From contig NZ_MSCO01000003.1 of assembly GCF_002954705.1 (NCBI RefSeq), forward strand, positions 62,001 through 126,000: DNA of 64,000 nucleotides. Reading direction: 5' to 3'. This stretch comes from Aliivibrio sifiae (GTDB lineage: Bacteria; Pseudomonadota; Gammaproteobacteria; Enterobacterales; Vibrionaceae). The notes under the pieces were generated by a model. The model was given only the letters and a program-made list of their open reading frames with translations. It ran no database searches and had not been told where the DNA came from. Made by a program: the position numbers and the translations under genes. This document shows, piece by piece, positions 1 to 11,044 of this stretch; the stretch's first letter is position 1, and every line of letters begins with the position of its first letter.

Positions 1-1
1 T

Positions 2-109
2 TCCTCTATTTCACAAGGTGAAAGCCAGGTTATTAAGCAAGAGCCTTACTATGCTTTTATACGTAAAAACGATACTGATAAAGTGATGGTTGTTTATACG
101 GGAGAGTAG
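2..109 (+). CDS. C-terminal end of an unidentified protein (partial)
   Basis: The reading frame is open from the left edge of the window and stops at TAG at 107-109, leaving 35 C-terminal residues that end in VVYTGE. The fragment is hydrophilic with no motif I recognise, and the rest of the gene lies outside the window. It is called coding because the frame is open from the edge and codon use fits the region; nothing can be said about function. Confidence 0.5.
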   Translation, partial: SSISQGESQVIKQEPYYAFIRKNDTDKVMVVYTGE

Positions 110-260
110 AACTCTCATGCTGTATTTCTTGTGTCATCAAAGTTTAATAACATCAGGATCAGAGTGTGATACTAGACACATAGCTTTTGATGTAGAGGTG
201 ATAATCTAGAGCTAGAATTAGTTGTATTGGTAGATGTTTCTTAAAGGATAGGAGCTTATC

Positions 261-521
261 ATGACTCGTTTTTTAGCTATCTCACCGCAAAGTCAGTGTT
301 ATCTATTTACCGTAGCGTTAGGACTTAATTTATTGGGTATGGTATTAACTGATATGTGGGTACCTATGGTGGTTGGGGCTATTGTGACAACTGGGCTTTC
401 TGTTGATGCTTGGGTCCGTGTTCATTATGTATTGCCAATGAAAAAAGAAATGCGCAATTTGCAACACGAAATAGAAAGCATTCAAAAGCAAGTTCGAGAC
501 ATCAGTACGCAAACTCAATAA
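261..521 (+). CDS. small membrane protein with a coiled-coil tail, unknown function
   Basis: This is an 86-residue protein I do not recognise. Residues about 12-50 contain two hydrophobic stretches (YLFTVALGLNLLGMVL and WVPMVVGAIVTTGLSV), consistent with two inner-membrane helices. The last 30 residues are charged and heptad-like (KKEMRNLQHEIESIQKQV), suggesting a short cytoplasmic coiled coil. ATG 261 is preceded by AGGATAGGAG, a good ribosome binding site. A strong hairpin terminator follows directly, so it is probably a monocistronic gene. It resembles the many small conserved membrane proteins of Vibrio genomes; no function is proposed. Confidence 0.75.
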   Translation: MTRFLAISPQSQCYLFTVALGLNLLGMVLTDMWVPMVVGAIVTTGLSVDAWVRVHYVLPMKKEMRNLQHEIESIQKQVRDISTQTQ

Positions 522-525
522 ATAG

Positions 526-556
526 AATAAAGGCGATCAATGCGGTCGCCTTTATT
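526..556. terminator. bidirectional intrinsic terminator
   Basis: AATAAAGGCGA at 526-536 is complementary to TCGCCTTTATT at 546-556 with a 9-base loop. It lies between the convergent 86-residue gene and tusA and can serve both strands. Confidence 0.8.
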
Positions 557-561
557 GCTTC

Positions 562-813
562 TTAAACTGATAATCCTTTTCGGATCAAAAATCGATAAGG
601 GAGGGTATCTGTCTCTTCTGCAAGTAACTCATGATCCATAAAGCGGCAAAAGCTTGGAATATCACGAGTGGTGGATGGGTCATCTGCTTTAATTAGCAGA
701 GTCTCGCCATCTTGCATCTGTCGGATTGTTTTTCTAACCATCATGACAGGCTCAGGGCAGCGTAATCCTTCCGCTTCTAGTGTTTGGGTTGCTGTATCAA
801 AGTTGATGGTCAT
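562..813 (-). CDS. tusA: sulfur carrier protein TusA
   Basis: An 83-residue protein of the TusA/SirA family (E. coli TusA is 81). TusA takes persulfide sulfur from IscS and passes it through TusBCD/TusE to MnmA for 2-thiolation of U34 in Lys, Glu and Gln tRNAs in the cytoplasm. The family signature is visible: [12 protein letters not shown] holds the CPxP motif with the sulfur-accepting Cys at residue 19, followed by the beta-alpha-beta-alpha-beta-beta pattern ending in FLIRKG. The gene stands alone on the minus strand, convergent with the small membrane gene and sharing its terminator. Confidence 0.95.
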   Translation of the reverse strand: MTINFDTATQTLEAEGLRCPEPVMMVRKTIRQMQDGETLLIKADDPSTTRDIPSFCRFMDHELLAEETDTLPYRFLIRKGLSV

Positions 814-997
814 TGCTGTATCTCTTTACAATTAAAGGCGACCAAGATCATACTGCTGTAAAAAAAATAATCAATACACATTGGCAAAGAACTGAAAAGA
901 GAGTAATTTATTTATTAACAATACATTAACATTTGACGGTTAACGTATTGTTTTAAATGTTCTTGGTTATAGAAAAAGTAATAGAAGGATCGCCATT

Positions 998-1189
998 ATG
1001 CTTACTCAAATAGATCGCTTAACTATTTATTGTGTTCTTTGTTTTGTTACGATTTGTTCGTTAGTGCTGCGCACACCAGAAGATATTAACCTTTTCCCTT
1101 TAATTAGCCTTGCCTCCGTTATGGTTGCTCTTACTATCGAACTAAAAACATGGTCAGAAAGTGAAGCAGCAGAAGAGCAAGATTATTAA
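998..1189 (+). CDS. small membrane protein, unknown function
   Basis: A 63-residue ORF with ATG 998 preceded by AGAAGGATCG, a good ribosome binding site. Two hydrophobic segments (about residues 9-24 and 32-48) suggest a two-helix inner-membrane hairpin with a short acidic tail (ESEAAEEQDY). A TTGACG box near 935 could be the -35 of its promoter. It is similar in build to the 261-521 protein but not obviously homologous. No function is proposed. Confidence 0.65.
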   Translation: MLTQIDRLTIYCVLCFVTICSLVLRTPEDINLFPLISLASVMVALTIELKTWSESEAAEEQDY

Positions 1190-1225
1190 TCCAGAATTAA
1201 TACAATAAAAGATAACACACACTTA

Positions 1226-1293
1226 ATTTTCCCGTCTCTTTATCATTCTTAACCCCAAACTAAGAAGTGAATAAATTGCGGGATTTTTTTTAT
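1226..1293 (+). terminator. probable intrinsic terminator
   Basis: ATTTTCCCG (1226-1234) can pair with CGGGA followed by a T run (1279-1290); the loop contains a second inner helix, TTCTTA with TAAGAA. It follows the 63-residue gene. The long loop makes the call moderate. Confidence 0.5.
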
Positions 1294-1352
1294 TTTAAAA
1301 ACCGTTAAACTACTTATTCGACCATTCGGTTATTTCAGATATAGGTTAGGTA

Positions 1353-2294
1353 ATGGAACTAGAAGAAGTGTATCGCCGTGATTTAAATTTACTTATCGCA
1401 CTCAAAGTTTTATTAGAAGAAAACAGCGTAAGCCAAGCTGCGATCAGATTGAATTTAAGTCAATCGGCAATGAGTCGAGTATTAGGTCGATTACGTGACT
1501 TGCTTGGTGACCCATTATTTACACGTCAGGGACAACATTTAGTCCCAACACAAAAAGCTTTGGAGATTAATACTCAAATTAATCAACCATTAGAGTCACT
1601 TCGCCAATTGCTTACTCCAAGTGATTTCACACCAATGCATTGCGAACAACACTTTTTGATTGCAACCACTGACTACGCAATGCAAACCATCTTGCCTTAT
1701 GCGTTACCTAAAATTTATGAGCAAGCGCCGAATATTTCATTAGAATTTACCTCTCTAAATCATGAGAATTTGTTTAAACAACTGAGTACGGAAAAGGTGG
1801 ATATGGCGATCTGTCGTCCGATAGGATCTGTGTCTCCATTAAAACAGGATGTGTTAGGCCAAGTTGGGGTACTGTGCTTACTTTCAAAAAATCATCCGCT
1901 TTCAGGCTCTCGCTTAACCTTAGATGATTATTTGTCATTACCTCATGCGATGATTGCAATTAGTGATGGTGTAAAAGCGTTATTGGATAATGCGTTATTA
2001 GGGCAGAGAGAGAGAAGGCAAGTATTGAGGGCGTATCATTTAGAAGCGGCATTAGCTATCGTTGATAAAATGCCATTAGTGATTACCGTTCCTGCAGATC
2101 TCGCTTATTTAATGGCAGATCGTTATGACTTAGTGATTAAGCCTTTACCGTTTGAATTTACCCCATTTGATTATTCTTTAATTTGGCATTCTCGTTGTGA
2201 TTCTTCGCCAGCACAAACGTGGCTTCGACGCGTAGTAAAAGAAGAATGCGGTAAGTTAATTGAAAAACGTATTGAAGATATTGGGTTTGTATAA
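1353..2294 (+). CDS. LysR-family transcriptional regulator
   Basis: A 313-residue LysR-type regulator. The N-terminal winged helix-turn-helix is clear at about residues 9-68 (DLNLLIALKVLLEENSVSQA then LSQSAMSRVLGRLRDLLGDP and LFTRQG), followed by a linker helix and the two-lobed effector-binding domain (about 95-300). The DLNLL start and the RxGQHLVPT segment resemble the LeuO/NodD-like branch, but the effector cannot be predicted. The gene is not divergent from an obvious target: its left neighbour is the small membrane gene and it converges on acuI. Start at ATG 1353 after TAGGTTAGGTA. Confidence 0.92.
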   Translation: MELEEVYRRDLNLLIALKVLLEENSVSQAAIRLNLSQSAMSRVLGRLRDLLGDPLFTRQGQHLVPTQKALEINTQINQPLESLRQLLTPSDFTPMHCEQHFLIATTDYAMQTILPYALPKIYEQAPNISLEFTSLNHENLFKQLSTEKVDMAICRPIGSVSPLKQDVLGQVGVLCLLSKNHPLSGSRLTLDDYLSLPHAMIAISDGVKALLDNALLGQRERRQVLRAYHLEAALAIVDKMPLVITVPADLAYLMADRYDLVIKPLPFEFTPFDYSLIWHSRCDSSPAQTWLRRVVKEECGKLIEKRIEDIGFV

Positions 2295-2407
2295 CTTATT
2301 CTTTAGATAAGAAAAAGGCAGTGATTAAGCTGCCTTGGTTTACTGATGTTTTCACATTAACGCTAAGCTAGGTAGGGCTCAGCATTAAATTCTTTTAGCG
2401 AGTAAGA

Positions 2408-3388
2408 CTAAATTTTGATAACTACACGACCCGTGATTTGACCGTTAGTTATGTCTTCTGCTGCTTGAATCGCATCATCAAGAGAGACTTCTTTAGTCGC
2501 TTGAGTGTAGAACGACTCAGGCAGAAGTTCGGCAAGTTGCTCCCATGCTTTAATGCGTTTTTCACGAGGGCACATTACAGAGTCAACACCTTGTAGGCGT
2601 ACATTACGTAGAATGAATGGCATTACTGTTGTTGGTAAATCAAAGCCACCCGCAAGACCACATATTGCTACCGCGCCGTTGTAATCAATTTGCGCTAAGA
2701 CTTTAGCTAATACTTTGCTACCAACCGTATCAATTGCGCCAGCCCATAGCTGTTTTTCTAATGGTTTTGCTGGTTCTTCTAGTTCACTGCGCTCAACAAT
2801 GCGTGATGCGCCTAATGATTTAAGCAATTCACCATTTGAAGAAGCTCGGCCTGTTACCGCTGCAACTTTATAACCAAGTTGGTTAAGAAGAGTAATAGAT
2901 ACGCTACCTACACCACCGCTTGCGCCTGTGACTAGGATCTCACCGTCTTCTGGTTTGATACCTGCATCAACAATCGCTTGAACACATAACATAGCAGTGA
3001 AGCCTGCTGTACCAATCGACATGACTTTTTTAGCGTCTAAGCCTTTTGGCATTGGTACTAACCAATCACCATTTAGGCTTGCTTTTTCAGCCATGCCACC
3101 CCAATGACCTTCACCAACGCCCCAGCCAGTAAGTACAACTTCATCGCCTGCTTTATAACGAGCATCGTCTGATTGAGAAACAACACCAGCTAAATCAATA
3201 CCTGGTACCATAGGGAAATTACGAACAATACGCCCTTTACCAGTAATCGCTAAGCCATCTTTGTAGTTTAAAGAAGAGTAGCTAACATTGATTTTTACGT
3301 TACCTTCAGGAAGTTGAGATTCATCGATCTCAGTAACAGCAGCAATAGTATTTCTTTCTTCTTGATTTAAAACGAGTGCTTTAAACAT
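2408..3388 (-). CDS. acuI: acrylyl-CoA reductase / YhdH-type NADPH quinone oxidoreductase
   Basis: A 326-residue medium-chain dehydrogenase/reductase of the YhdH/AcuI subgroup. These cytoplasmic NADPH enzymes reduce acryloyl-CoA to propionyl-CoA, detoxifying acrylate-type electrophiles. Visible features are the GroES-like N-terminal part (SSLNYKDGLAITGKG, VPGIDLAGVV) and the nucleotide-binding motif VTGASGGVGSVSITLL, followed by AAVTGR for NADPH. No structural zinc-binding cysteine cluster is present, as expected for this subgroup. The frame extends 14 codons upstream of the chosen start, but ATG 3388 has GGAGT at the right distance and begins with the conserved MFKALVLNQ, so the shorter form is preferred. 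A palindromic operator candidate lies about 110 bases upstream. Confidence 0.9.
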   Translation of the reverse strand: MFKALVLNQEERNTIAAVTEIDESQLPEGNVKINVSYSSLNYKDGLAITGKGRIVRNFPMVPGIDLAGVVSQSDDARYKAGDEVVLTGWGVGEGHWGGMAEKASLNGDWLVPMPKGLDAKKVMSIGTAGFTAMLCVQAIVDAGIKPEDGEILVTGASGGVGSVSITLLNQLGYKVAAVTGRASSNGELLKSLGASRIVERSELEEPAKPLEKQLWAGAIDTVGSKVLAKVLAQIDYNGAVAICGLAGGFDLPTTVMPFILRNVRLQGVDSVMCPREKRIKAWEQLAELLPESFYTQATKEVSLDDAIQAAEDITNGQITGRVVIKI

Positions 3389-3494
3389 AATAAACTCCAA
3401 TGAGATTAAATAGAGAATCAAATTTTGCATTTGATTGATGAGTTAAGTATAGGCGAGGCTTTTTTAGAAAAAAAATGATACTTAAACATGGAAA

Positions 3495-3513
3495 CTATGC
3501 ATTCTATGCATAG
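3495..3513. promoter_or_regulatory. candidate operator upstream of acuI
   Basis: The 19-base site CTATGCATTCTATGCATAG contains TATGCAT and ATGCATA arms around a TCT centre, forming both a direct and an inverted repeat. It sits about 105 bases upstream of the acuI start. The regulator is unknown; TetR, MarR or LysR proteins often use such sites. Confidence 0.4.
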
Positions 3514-3980
3514 ATGGTGTTATTAAAAAAATTTTAAAAAAAGCAAATAAGATCTTTACTTTTTATTGGATCGTGTTATTTTTCATCCTTGCTCTGATGT
3601 ATAGAGTTATTAATACAAGCAATAAGTACAAGTAAAACCCTCAGAAAAATATCTTCGAAAAAGCTATTATCTCCGTGTTTCATTTCACTTTTCCAATCAT
3701 TAATAATTGAACATTTCAGCAGATCGTTAGCAACGAATAAGCCTAACTGGATCTATTTATAATGTAATATGACCGTGTGCTATCGAAGTTGTGAAAATGC
3801 GTTGGCTTTATACCTAATATCGTTATTGGGCTATCTATTGTTCTAAAGACAAATAGATTGATGAGGTAAAGAACGTACAACTTCTCTATGTATAAATTAC
3901 ATAAGATAAATATCTCTTCTCAGGCTAAACAAGCGCATCGTATTGATGCATGTTTATACTAAAGTTAAGAAGGATATCTC
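3514..3980. other. 467-base AT-rich intergenic region
   Basis: No ORF of convincing quality is seen before position 3981. The sequence is AT-rich with long A and T runs near 3526-3560. A TATAAA-like -10 lies near 3890-3900, within the last 90 bases before the small ORF at 3981, and may be its promoter. I cannot exclude a small RNA. Confidence 0.4.
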
Positions 3981-4055
3981 ATGTCTAAATCAACAGGCAG
4001 AAAGCGTTTTTGGTTCCACCAAGCGCGTGATACAAAAATCATCTCTAAAAAATAA
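3981..4055 (+). CDS. 24-residue basic small protein (candidate)
   Basis: An ATG-to-TAA frame of 25 codons preceded by AAGAAGGATATCTC, which gives a strong ribosome binding site (AAGGA, 8 bases from ATG). The peptide is very basic, with a STGRKRFWFHQARD core and an ISKK end, and has no membrane segment. A strong terminator hairpin follows 36 bases after the stop and a promoter-like -10 lies upstream, so it has the layout of an independent transcription unit. It could be a genuine small protein or the translated part of an sRNA. I recognise no family. Confidence 0.5.
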   Translation: MSKSTGRKRFWFHQARDTKIISKK

Positions 4056-4091
4056 GATGATAAAAGCGATACCAAATTAGGTATCAACTCG

Positions 4092-4121
4092 AAAAAAGTC
4101 GCCCAAGAAGGCGACTTTTTT
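4092..4121. terminator. bidirectional intrinsic terminator
   Basis: AAAAAAGTCGCC (4092-4103) pairs with GGCGACTTTTT (4110-4120) around a 6-base loop. A and T runs on both sides let it serve the small ORF on the plus strand and fadA on the minus strand. Confidence 0.85.
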
Positions 4122-4147
4122 AGTTTTTACGGTTTAGAATGTTTTGT

Positions 4148-7505
<3,358 letters not shown>

Positions 7506-7556
7506 TTTCTATCTCCATGAAATAAAAACCAGATCCGAGTATTCGTTATTATAATA

Positions 7557-7573
7557 ATCTGGTTTGACCAGTT
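7557..7573. promoter_or_regulatory. FadR operator upstream of fadBA
   Basis: ATCTGGTTTGACCAGTT is a near-palindrome matching the known enterobacterial fadB FadR operator (ATCTGGTACGACCAGAT, from memory) at nearly every position. It lies 52 bases before the fadB start. Inference: FadR binds here and represses fadBA, with release by long-chain acyl-CoA. Confidence 0.88.
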
Positions 7574-7748
7574 AATAGTGGTGCTAAAGTAAACAGATAT
7601 CAAATTAAACTTAACATTTTATTTACGTTTATCTTGGTTGATCACAAATTTTCTTTCTTCGGTTGGCGAATAAATATCAGCATAGAAAGCGTAAATGTCA
7701 CCAGAAGTGATACACTTTAAGGTTCCGTTTTTAGTATCAGTGTAGTCT

Positions 7749-8363
7749 ATGAGTGATCAGCCATATCAAGTCCCAAAAGCGATGGCAGTATTTGAAGAAG
7801 AGATAAAAAAGAGCGTTTTTATTACTTACCTTGCTAGAACCGCATCGATTGATGAGGCAAAAGCGTTTGTGGCAGAAATAAAAGCGAAGCACTCTGATGC
7901 TAGACATAATTGTTGGGGCTTTGTTGCTGGAAGGCCAGAAGATTCGATGAAATGGGGCTTTAGTGATGATGGTGAACCCTCAGGTACAGCAGGAAAGCCG
8001 ATACTTGCTCAATTAAGTGGCTGTGGTATTGGTGAAATTACAGCGGTAGTGACTCGCTATTCAGGTGGTATCAAACTCGGTACTGGCGGTCTTGTTAAAG
8101 CGTATGGTGGCGGAGTTCAGCAGGCCCTGAAATTGATAGAAACGGAAGAAAAACGCATTACTGCTCATATTATTTTGCATTGTGACTATAACTTAGTGAG
8201 TTTGGTCGAAACATTACTGTACCAATATGAAGGACAACAGGTGACGGCGGATTATAGTGATAAAGTTGTAATGACATTAGAATTAGAAAAACGTGTCATT
8301 ACTGAATTTAAAACCGCGGTGATTAATAAAAGCGGTGCCAAAATTGAATTTCCAACAAAGTAG
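7749..8363 (+). CDS. yigZ: IMPACT-family protein YigZ
   Basis: A 204-residue member of the YigZ/IMPACT (UPF0029) family, same size as E. coli YigZ. The N-terminal UPF0029 domain is marked by HNCWGFVAG, FSDDGEPSGTAGKPIL and VVTRYSGGIKLGTGGLVKAY; the C-terminal part (about 140-204) is the small ferredoxin-like YigZ C domain. Its exact cellular function is not established; family members have been linked to translation control or redox metabolism. It heads yigZ-trkH-hemG, as in E. coli, although here fadB is the direct divergent neighbour and pepQ is absent. Confidence 0.93.
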   Translation: MSDQPYQVPKAMAVFEEEIKKSVFITYLARTASIDEAKAFVAEIKAKHSDARHNCWGFVAGRPEDSMKWGFSDDGEPSGTAGKPILAQLSGCGIGEITAVVTRYSGGIKLGTGGLVKAYGGGVQQALKLIETEEKRITAHIILHCDYNLVSLVETLLYQYEGQQVTADYSDKVVMTLELEKRVITEFKTAVINKSGAKIEFPTK

Positions 8364-8416
8364 TTCAATTCATATAAACCATTAGGATGTGAGTGACGCA
8401 AAGCGTTCAATAAATC

Positions 8417-9874
8417 ATGCAGTTTCGTTCAATTATTCGAATCGTGGGTACCTTACTCGCGGTTTTTAGTTTTTTTATGTTGGCTCCGGCTCTTGTCGCG
8501 TTTATTTATCGTGACGGTGCTGGTGTGCCGTTTGTTATTACCTTTTTCCTATTGTTAGCTGGAGGCGGTGCGCTTTGGTTCCCTAACCGCCAACATAAAC
8601 AAGAGTTAAAATCTCGTGATGGTTTTCTGATTGTTGTTCTCTTTTGGATGGTAATCGGTAGTGCTGGTGCGCTTCCATTTTTGCTATCAGGAACACCTGA
8701 TATTTCGGTAACTAATGCCTTTTTTGAATCTTTTTCTGGGTTAACGACAACAGGTGCAACAGTTCTTACTGGTCTTGATCATCTTCCTAAAGCGATTCTA
8801 TTTTATCGTCAACTTCTTCAATGGTTTGGCGGTATGGGTATTATTGTTTTAGCTGTTGCGATTCTTCCGGTGCTAGGCATCGGTGGTATGCAGCTTTATC
8901 GTGCTGAGATCCCGGGGCCAGTAAAAGATTCAAAAATGACACCAAGAATTGCAGAAACCGCAAAAGTGCTTTGGTACATCTATCTAACGTTAACTATTGC
9001 TTGCACTTTAGCGTTTTGGGCGGCAGGAATGGATTGGTTTGATGCGATTTCTCATAGCTTTTCAACTATAGCTATTGGTGGCTTTTCTACCTATGATGCG
9101 AGTATGGGACACTTTAACAGTCCTGTAATTAATGCCATTACGGTTGTCTTTTTACTTATATCGGCCTGTAACTTCTCGCTGCATTTTGCAGCGTTTGCTT
9201 CCGGCGGTGTTCATCCAAAATATTACTGGAAAGATCCAGAGTTTAGAGCCTTTATCTTTATCCAAGTATTATTATTTTTAGTTACCTTTTTATTGTTATT
9301 AAAGCACAGTACTTACGATTCAATTGGCGCAGCAGCAGACCAAGCATTATTCCAAACCGTATCTATTTCAACAACGGCAGGGTTTACGACAACCAGTTTT
9401 TCTGAGTGGCCATTATTCTTACCTGTTTTATTGCTATTTTCTTCGTTCATTGGTGGTTGTGCTGGGTCAACCGGTGGCGGGATGAAGGTTATCCGTATAT
9501 TGTTACTTTCTCTGCAGGGGATGCGTGAACTAAAACGCCTTATTCACCCAAGAGCTATTTTTACGATTAAGATTGGGACAAAAGCTTTACCTCAACGAGT
9601 AGTTGATGCTGTGTGGGGGTTTTTCTCTGCTTATGCATTGGTGTTCGTTGTTTGTATGCTGGCATTAATTGCGACCGGCATTGATGAATTAACCGCGTTT
9701 TCAGCGGTGGCTGCGACACTAAATAACTTAGGTCCGGGATTGGGGGAGGTTGCGGTACATTTTGGTGAAGTAAATGATTCAGCAAAATGGATTTTAATTA
9801 TCTCAATGCTATTTGGTCGTTTAGAAGTATTTACGTTACTTATTTTGTTCACGCCGACGTTTTGGCGTAGTTAG
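8417..9874 (+). CDS. trkH: TrkH, potassium uptake membrane subunit
   Basis: A 485-residue polytopic inner-membrane protein (E. coli TrkH is 483) that forms the K+ pore and works with the NAD-binding TrkA. The four pore-loop repeats of the Trk/Ktr family are recognisable: SGLTTTGATVLTG, STIAIGGFSTYD, SISTTAGFTTTSF and TLNNLGPGLGEV. About ten or more hydrophobic helices surround them. ATG 8417 follows yigZ by 53 bases and hemG begins 32 bases after the stop, so the three genes probably form one operon. Confidence 0.97.
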   Translation: MQFRSIIRIVGTLLAVFSFFMLAPALVAFIYRDGAGVPFVITFFLLLAGGGALWFPNRQHKQELKSRDGFLIVVLFWMVIGSAGALPFLLSGTPDISVTNAFFESFSGLTTTGATVLTGLDHLPKAILFYRQLLQWFGGMGIIVLAVAILPVLGIGGMQLYRAEIPGPVKDSKMTPRIAETAKVLWYIYLTLTIACTLAFWAAGMDWFDAISHSFSTIAIGGFSTYDASMGHFNSPVINAITVVFLLISACNFSLHFAAFASGGVHPKYYWKDPEFRAFIFIQVLLFLVTFLLLLKHSTYDSIGAAADQALFQTVSISTTAGFTTTSFSEWPLFLPVLLLFSSFIGGCAGSTGGGMKVIRILLLSLQGMRELKRLIHPRAIFTIKIGTKALPQRVVDAVWGFFSAYALVFVVCMLALIATGIDELTAFSAVAATLNNLGPGLGEVAVHFGEVNDSAKWILIISMLFGRLEVFTLLILFTPTFWRS

Positions 9875-9906
9875 TTTTTAGTATTAAAAAGATTTAAGAG
9901 GTTACT

Positions 9907-10431
9907 GTGGAAAGAGTATTACTTCTTCACTCAAGCCGTGAAGGTCAAACGATTAAGATATTAGATTACATTGCGACTAAGTTAGGAAGTAATGTTGATT
10001 GCCAGTTGGTTGATTTACATCAACCAGTAACGGTATCATTTTCAGATTATGATCGTGTTGTGATTGGTGCTTCTATTCGTTACGGTCATTTGAACAAGAA
10101 ACTGTATCAATTTATCGCTCAGCATCAAGTGGCTTTAGAGCAAGCCAAGGCTTCATTTTTTATTGTGAATTTGACGGCTCGAAAAGAAGGGAAAGATACA
10201 CCAGAAACCAGTGCTTATTTTAAGAAGTTCTTATTAAAATCACCATGGGTTCCTGTCCTACAAGATACCTTTGCCGGGGCGCTGTTTTATCCTCGTTATA
10301 ACTTCTTTGATAGATTTATGATTCAACTAATCATGAGAATGACCGGTGGAGAGACCGATCCGACGAAAGAAGTTGAATATACGAACTGGAAACGAGTAGA
10401 TCAATTTGTTGATAAGATAAAACTCGGTTAA
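9907..10431 (+). CDS. hemG: HemG, menaquinone-dependent protoporphyrinogen IX dehydrogenase
   Basis: A 174-residue flavodoxin-fold enzyme that oxidises protoporphyrinogen IX to protoporphyrin IX and passes electrons to the quinone pool at the inner membrane. It begins with an FMN phosphate-binding loop (LLHSSREGQTIKI), followed by VVIGASIRYGHLNK and VNLTARKEGKDTPETSAY with the HemG-specific insert near the C-terminus. The start is GTG at 9907 with AAGAGG upstream. The yigZ-trkH-hemG order matches E. coli. A tRNA-Trp gene follows at 10550. Confidence 0.95.
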   Translation: MERVLLLHSSREGQTIKILDYIATKLGSNVDCQLVDLHQPVTVSFSDYDRVVIGASIRYGHLNKKLYQFIAQHQVALEQAKASFFIVNLTARKEGKDTPETSAYFKKFLLKSPWVPVLQDTFAGALFYPRYNFFDRFMIQLIMRMTGGETDPTKEVEYTNWKRVDQFVDKIKLG

Positions 10432-10549
10432 ATTCTATTCGTTTTTAGTAAAATAGTGCGATAGAAGTAGAATTTTTAGTTTAGATTCATATTTTTAGCG
10501 TGCAAAGTATGGATTTTATTGTGGAAGTCATTACAATAGCACGCACAAC

Positions 10550-10626
10550 AGGGGTGTAGCTCCAACTGGCAGAGCAGCGGATTCCAAATCCGCGTGTTGG
10601 GAGTTCGAATCTCTCCACCCCTGCCA
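10550..10626 (+). tRNA. tRNA-Trp (CCA anticodon)
   Basis: A 77-base cloverleaf. The acceptor stem AGGGGTG pairs with CACCCCT, the anticodon loop is TTCCAAA with CCA, the T arm is GGGAG-TTCGAAT-CTCTC, the discriminator is G, and the 3' CCA is genome-encoded. It is very close to the E. coli tRNA-Trp sequence. It is a lone tRNA between hemG and the M16 peptidase gene, followed by a hairpin terminator. Confidence 0.97.
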
Positions 10627-10635
10627 TATTTAGAG

Positions 10636-10666
10636 AAGGCTCATATCGAAAGGTATGAGCCTTTTT
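10636..10666 (+). terminator. terminator of the tRNA-Trp transcript
   Basis: AAGGCTCATA (10636-10645) pairs with TATGAGCCTT (10654-10663) and is followed by TTT. An identical copy sits 126 bases downstream at 10762-10792 as part of a tandem duplication. Confidence 0.85.
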
Positions 10667-10687
10667 GCTATCTGCGGTTTGAGAAAA

Positions 10688-10752
10688 GAGCTGCGGATTC
10701 CCCCACCATAAGAACGCGCGTGTTGGGAGTTTGAGTTTCTCCACCCCTGCCA
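10688..10752 (+). pseudogene. decayed tRNA-Trp remnant 1
   Basis: Resembles tRNA-Trp from the GAGC of the D arm to the 3' CCA, but the anticodon region is replaced by a CCCCCACCATAAGAA-like insert and the acceptor 5' strand is missing. The T arm is GGGAGTTTGAGTTTCTCC, with two changes from the intact gene. No functional cloverleaf can form. Confidence 0.8.
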
Positions 10753-10813
10753 TATTTAGAGAAGGCTCATATCGAAAGGTATGAGCCTTTTTGCTATCTG
10801 CGGTTTGAGAAAA

Positions 10814-10878
10814 GAGCCGCGGATTCCCCCACCATAAGAACACGCATGTTGGGAGTTTGAGTTTCTTTACCTTTGCCA
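10814..10878 (+). pseudogene. decayed tRNA-Trp remnant 2
   Basis: Second copy of the remnant, 126 bases downstream, with further mutations in the T arm and acceptor 3' strand (TCTTTACCTTTGCCA instead of TCTCCACCCCTGCCA). It is clearly non-functional and more decayed than remnant 1. Confidence 0.8.
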
Positions 10879-10946
10879 TATTTAGAAAGCATGATCTTTT
10901 GGGTTTAGAAAAGTGTGGTTAATTTCGCAAGTAACAAAAAAACATT

Positions 10947-10965
10947 GAGAATAATAATCATTTAG
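10947..10965. promoter_or_regulatory. candidate Fur box upstream of the M16 peptidase
   Basis: GAGAATAATAATCATTTAG matches the classical Fur consensus GATAATGATAATCATTATC at 14 of 19 positions by hand count. It lies about 80 bases upstream of the lipoprotein peptidase start, with an AT-rich promoter-like stretch (TATAAAATATAAATATAAT) between them. Inference: iron-repressed expression. Confidence 0.6.
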
Positions 10966-11044
10966 ACAATGCCCTTGCATTTATACATTATTTATATTTA
11001 GATCAGAACCTTATAAAATATAAATATAATTACTAGGATGCATT

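Larger units (their letters stand above)
10627..10878 (+). repeat. two 126-base tandem repeats derived from the tRNA-Trp 3' half and its terminator
   Basis: The spacer starting TATTTAGAGAAGG recurs at 10627, 10753 and (truncated) 10879, exactly 126 bases apart. Each unit holds the terminator hairpin and then a damaged tRNA-Trp 3' half. Repeats of the first unit are almost identical, and the last copy has accumulated more changes. Inference: unequal duplication of tRNA plus terminator followed by decay. Confidence 0.88.

Noticed and set aside
10487-10879. 130-codon minus-strand ORF over the tRNA-Trp and its repeats
   Set aside because: It is the reverse reading of the tRNA and its repeated remnants; the repeating pattern in the product follows the 126-base DNA repeat and VERFELPTRGF is a common false translation of tRNA genes.
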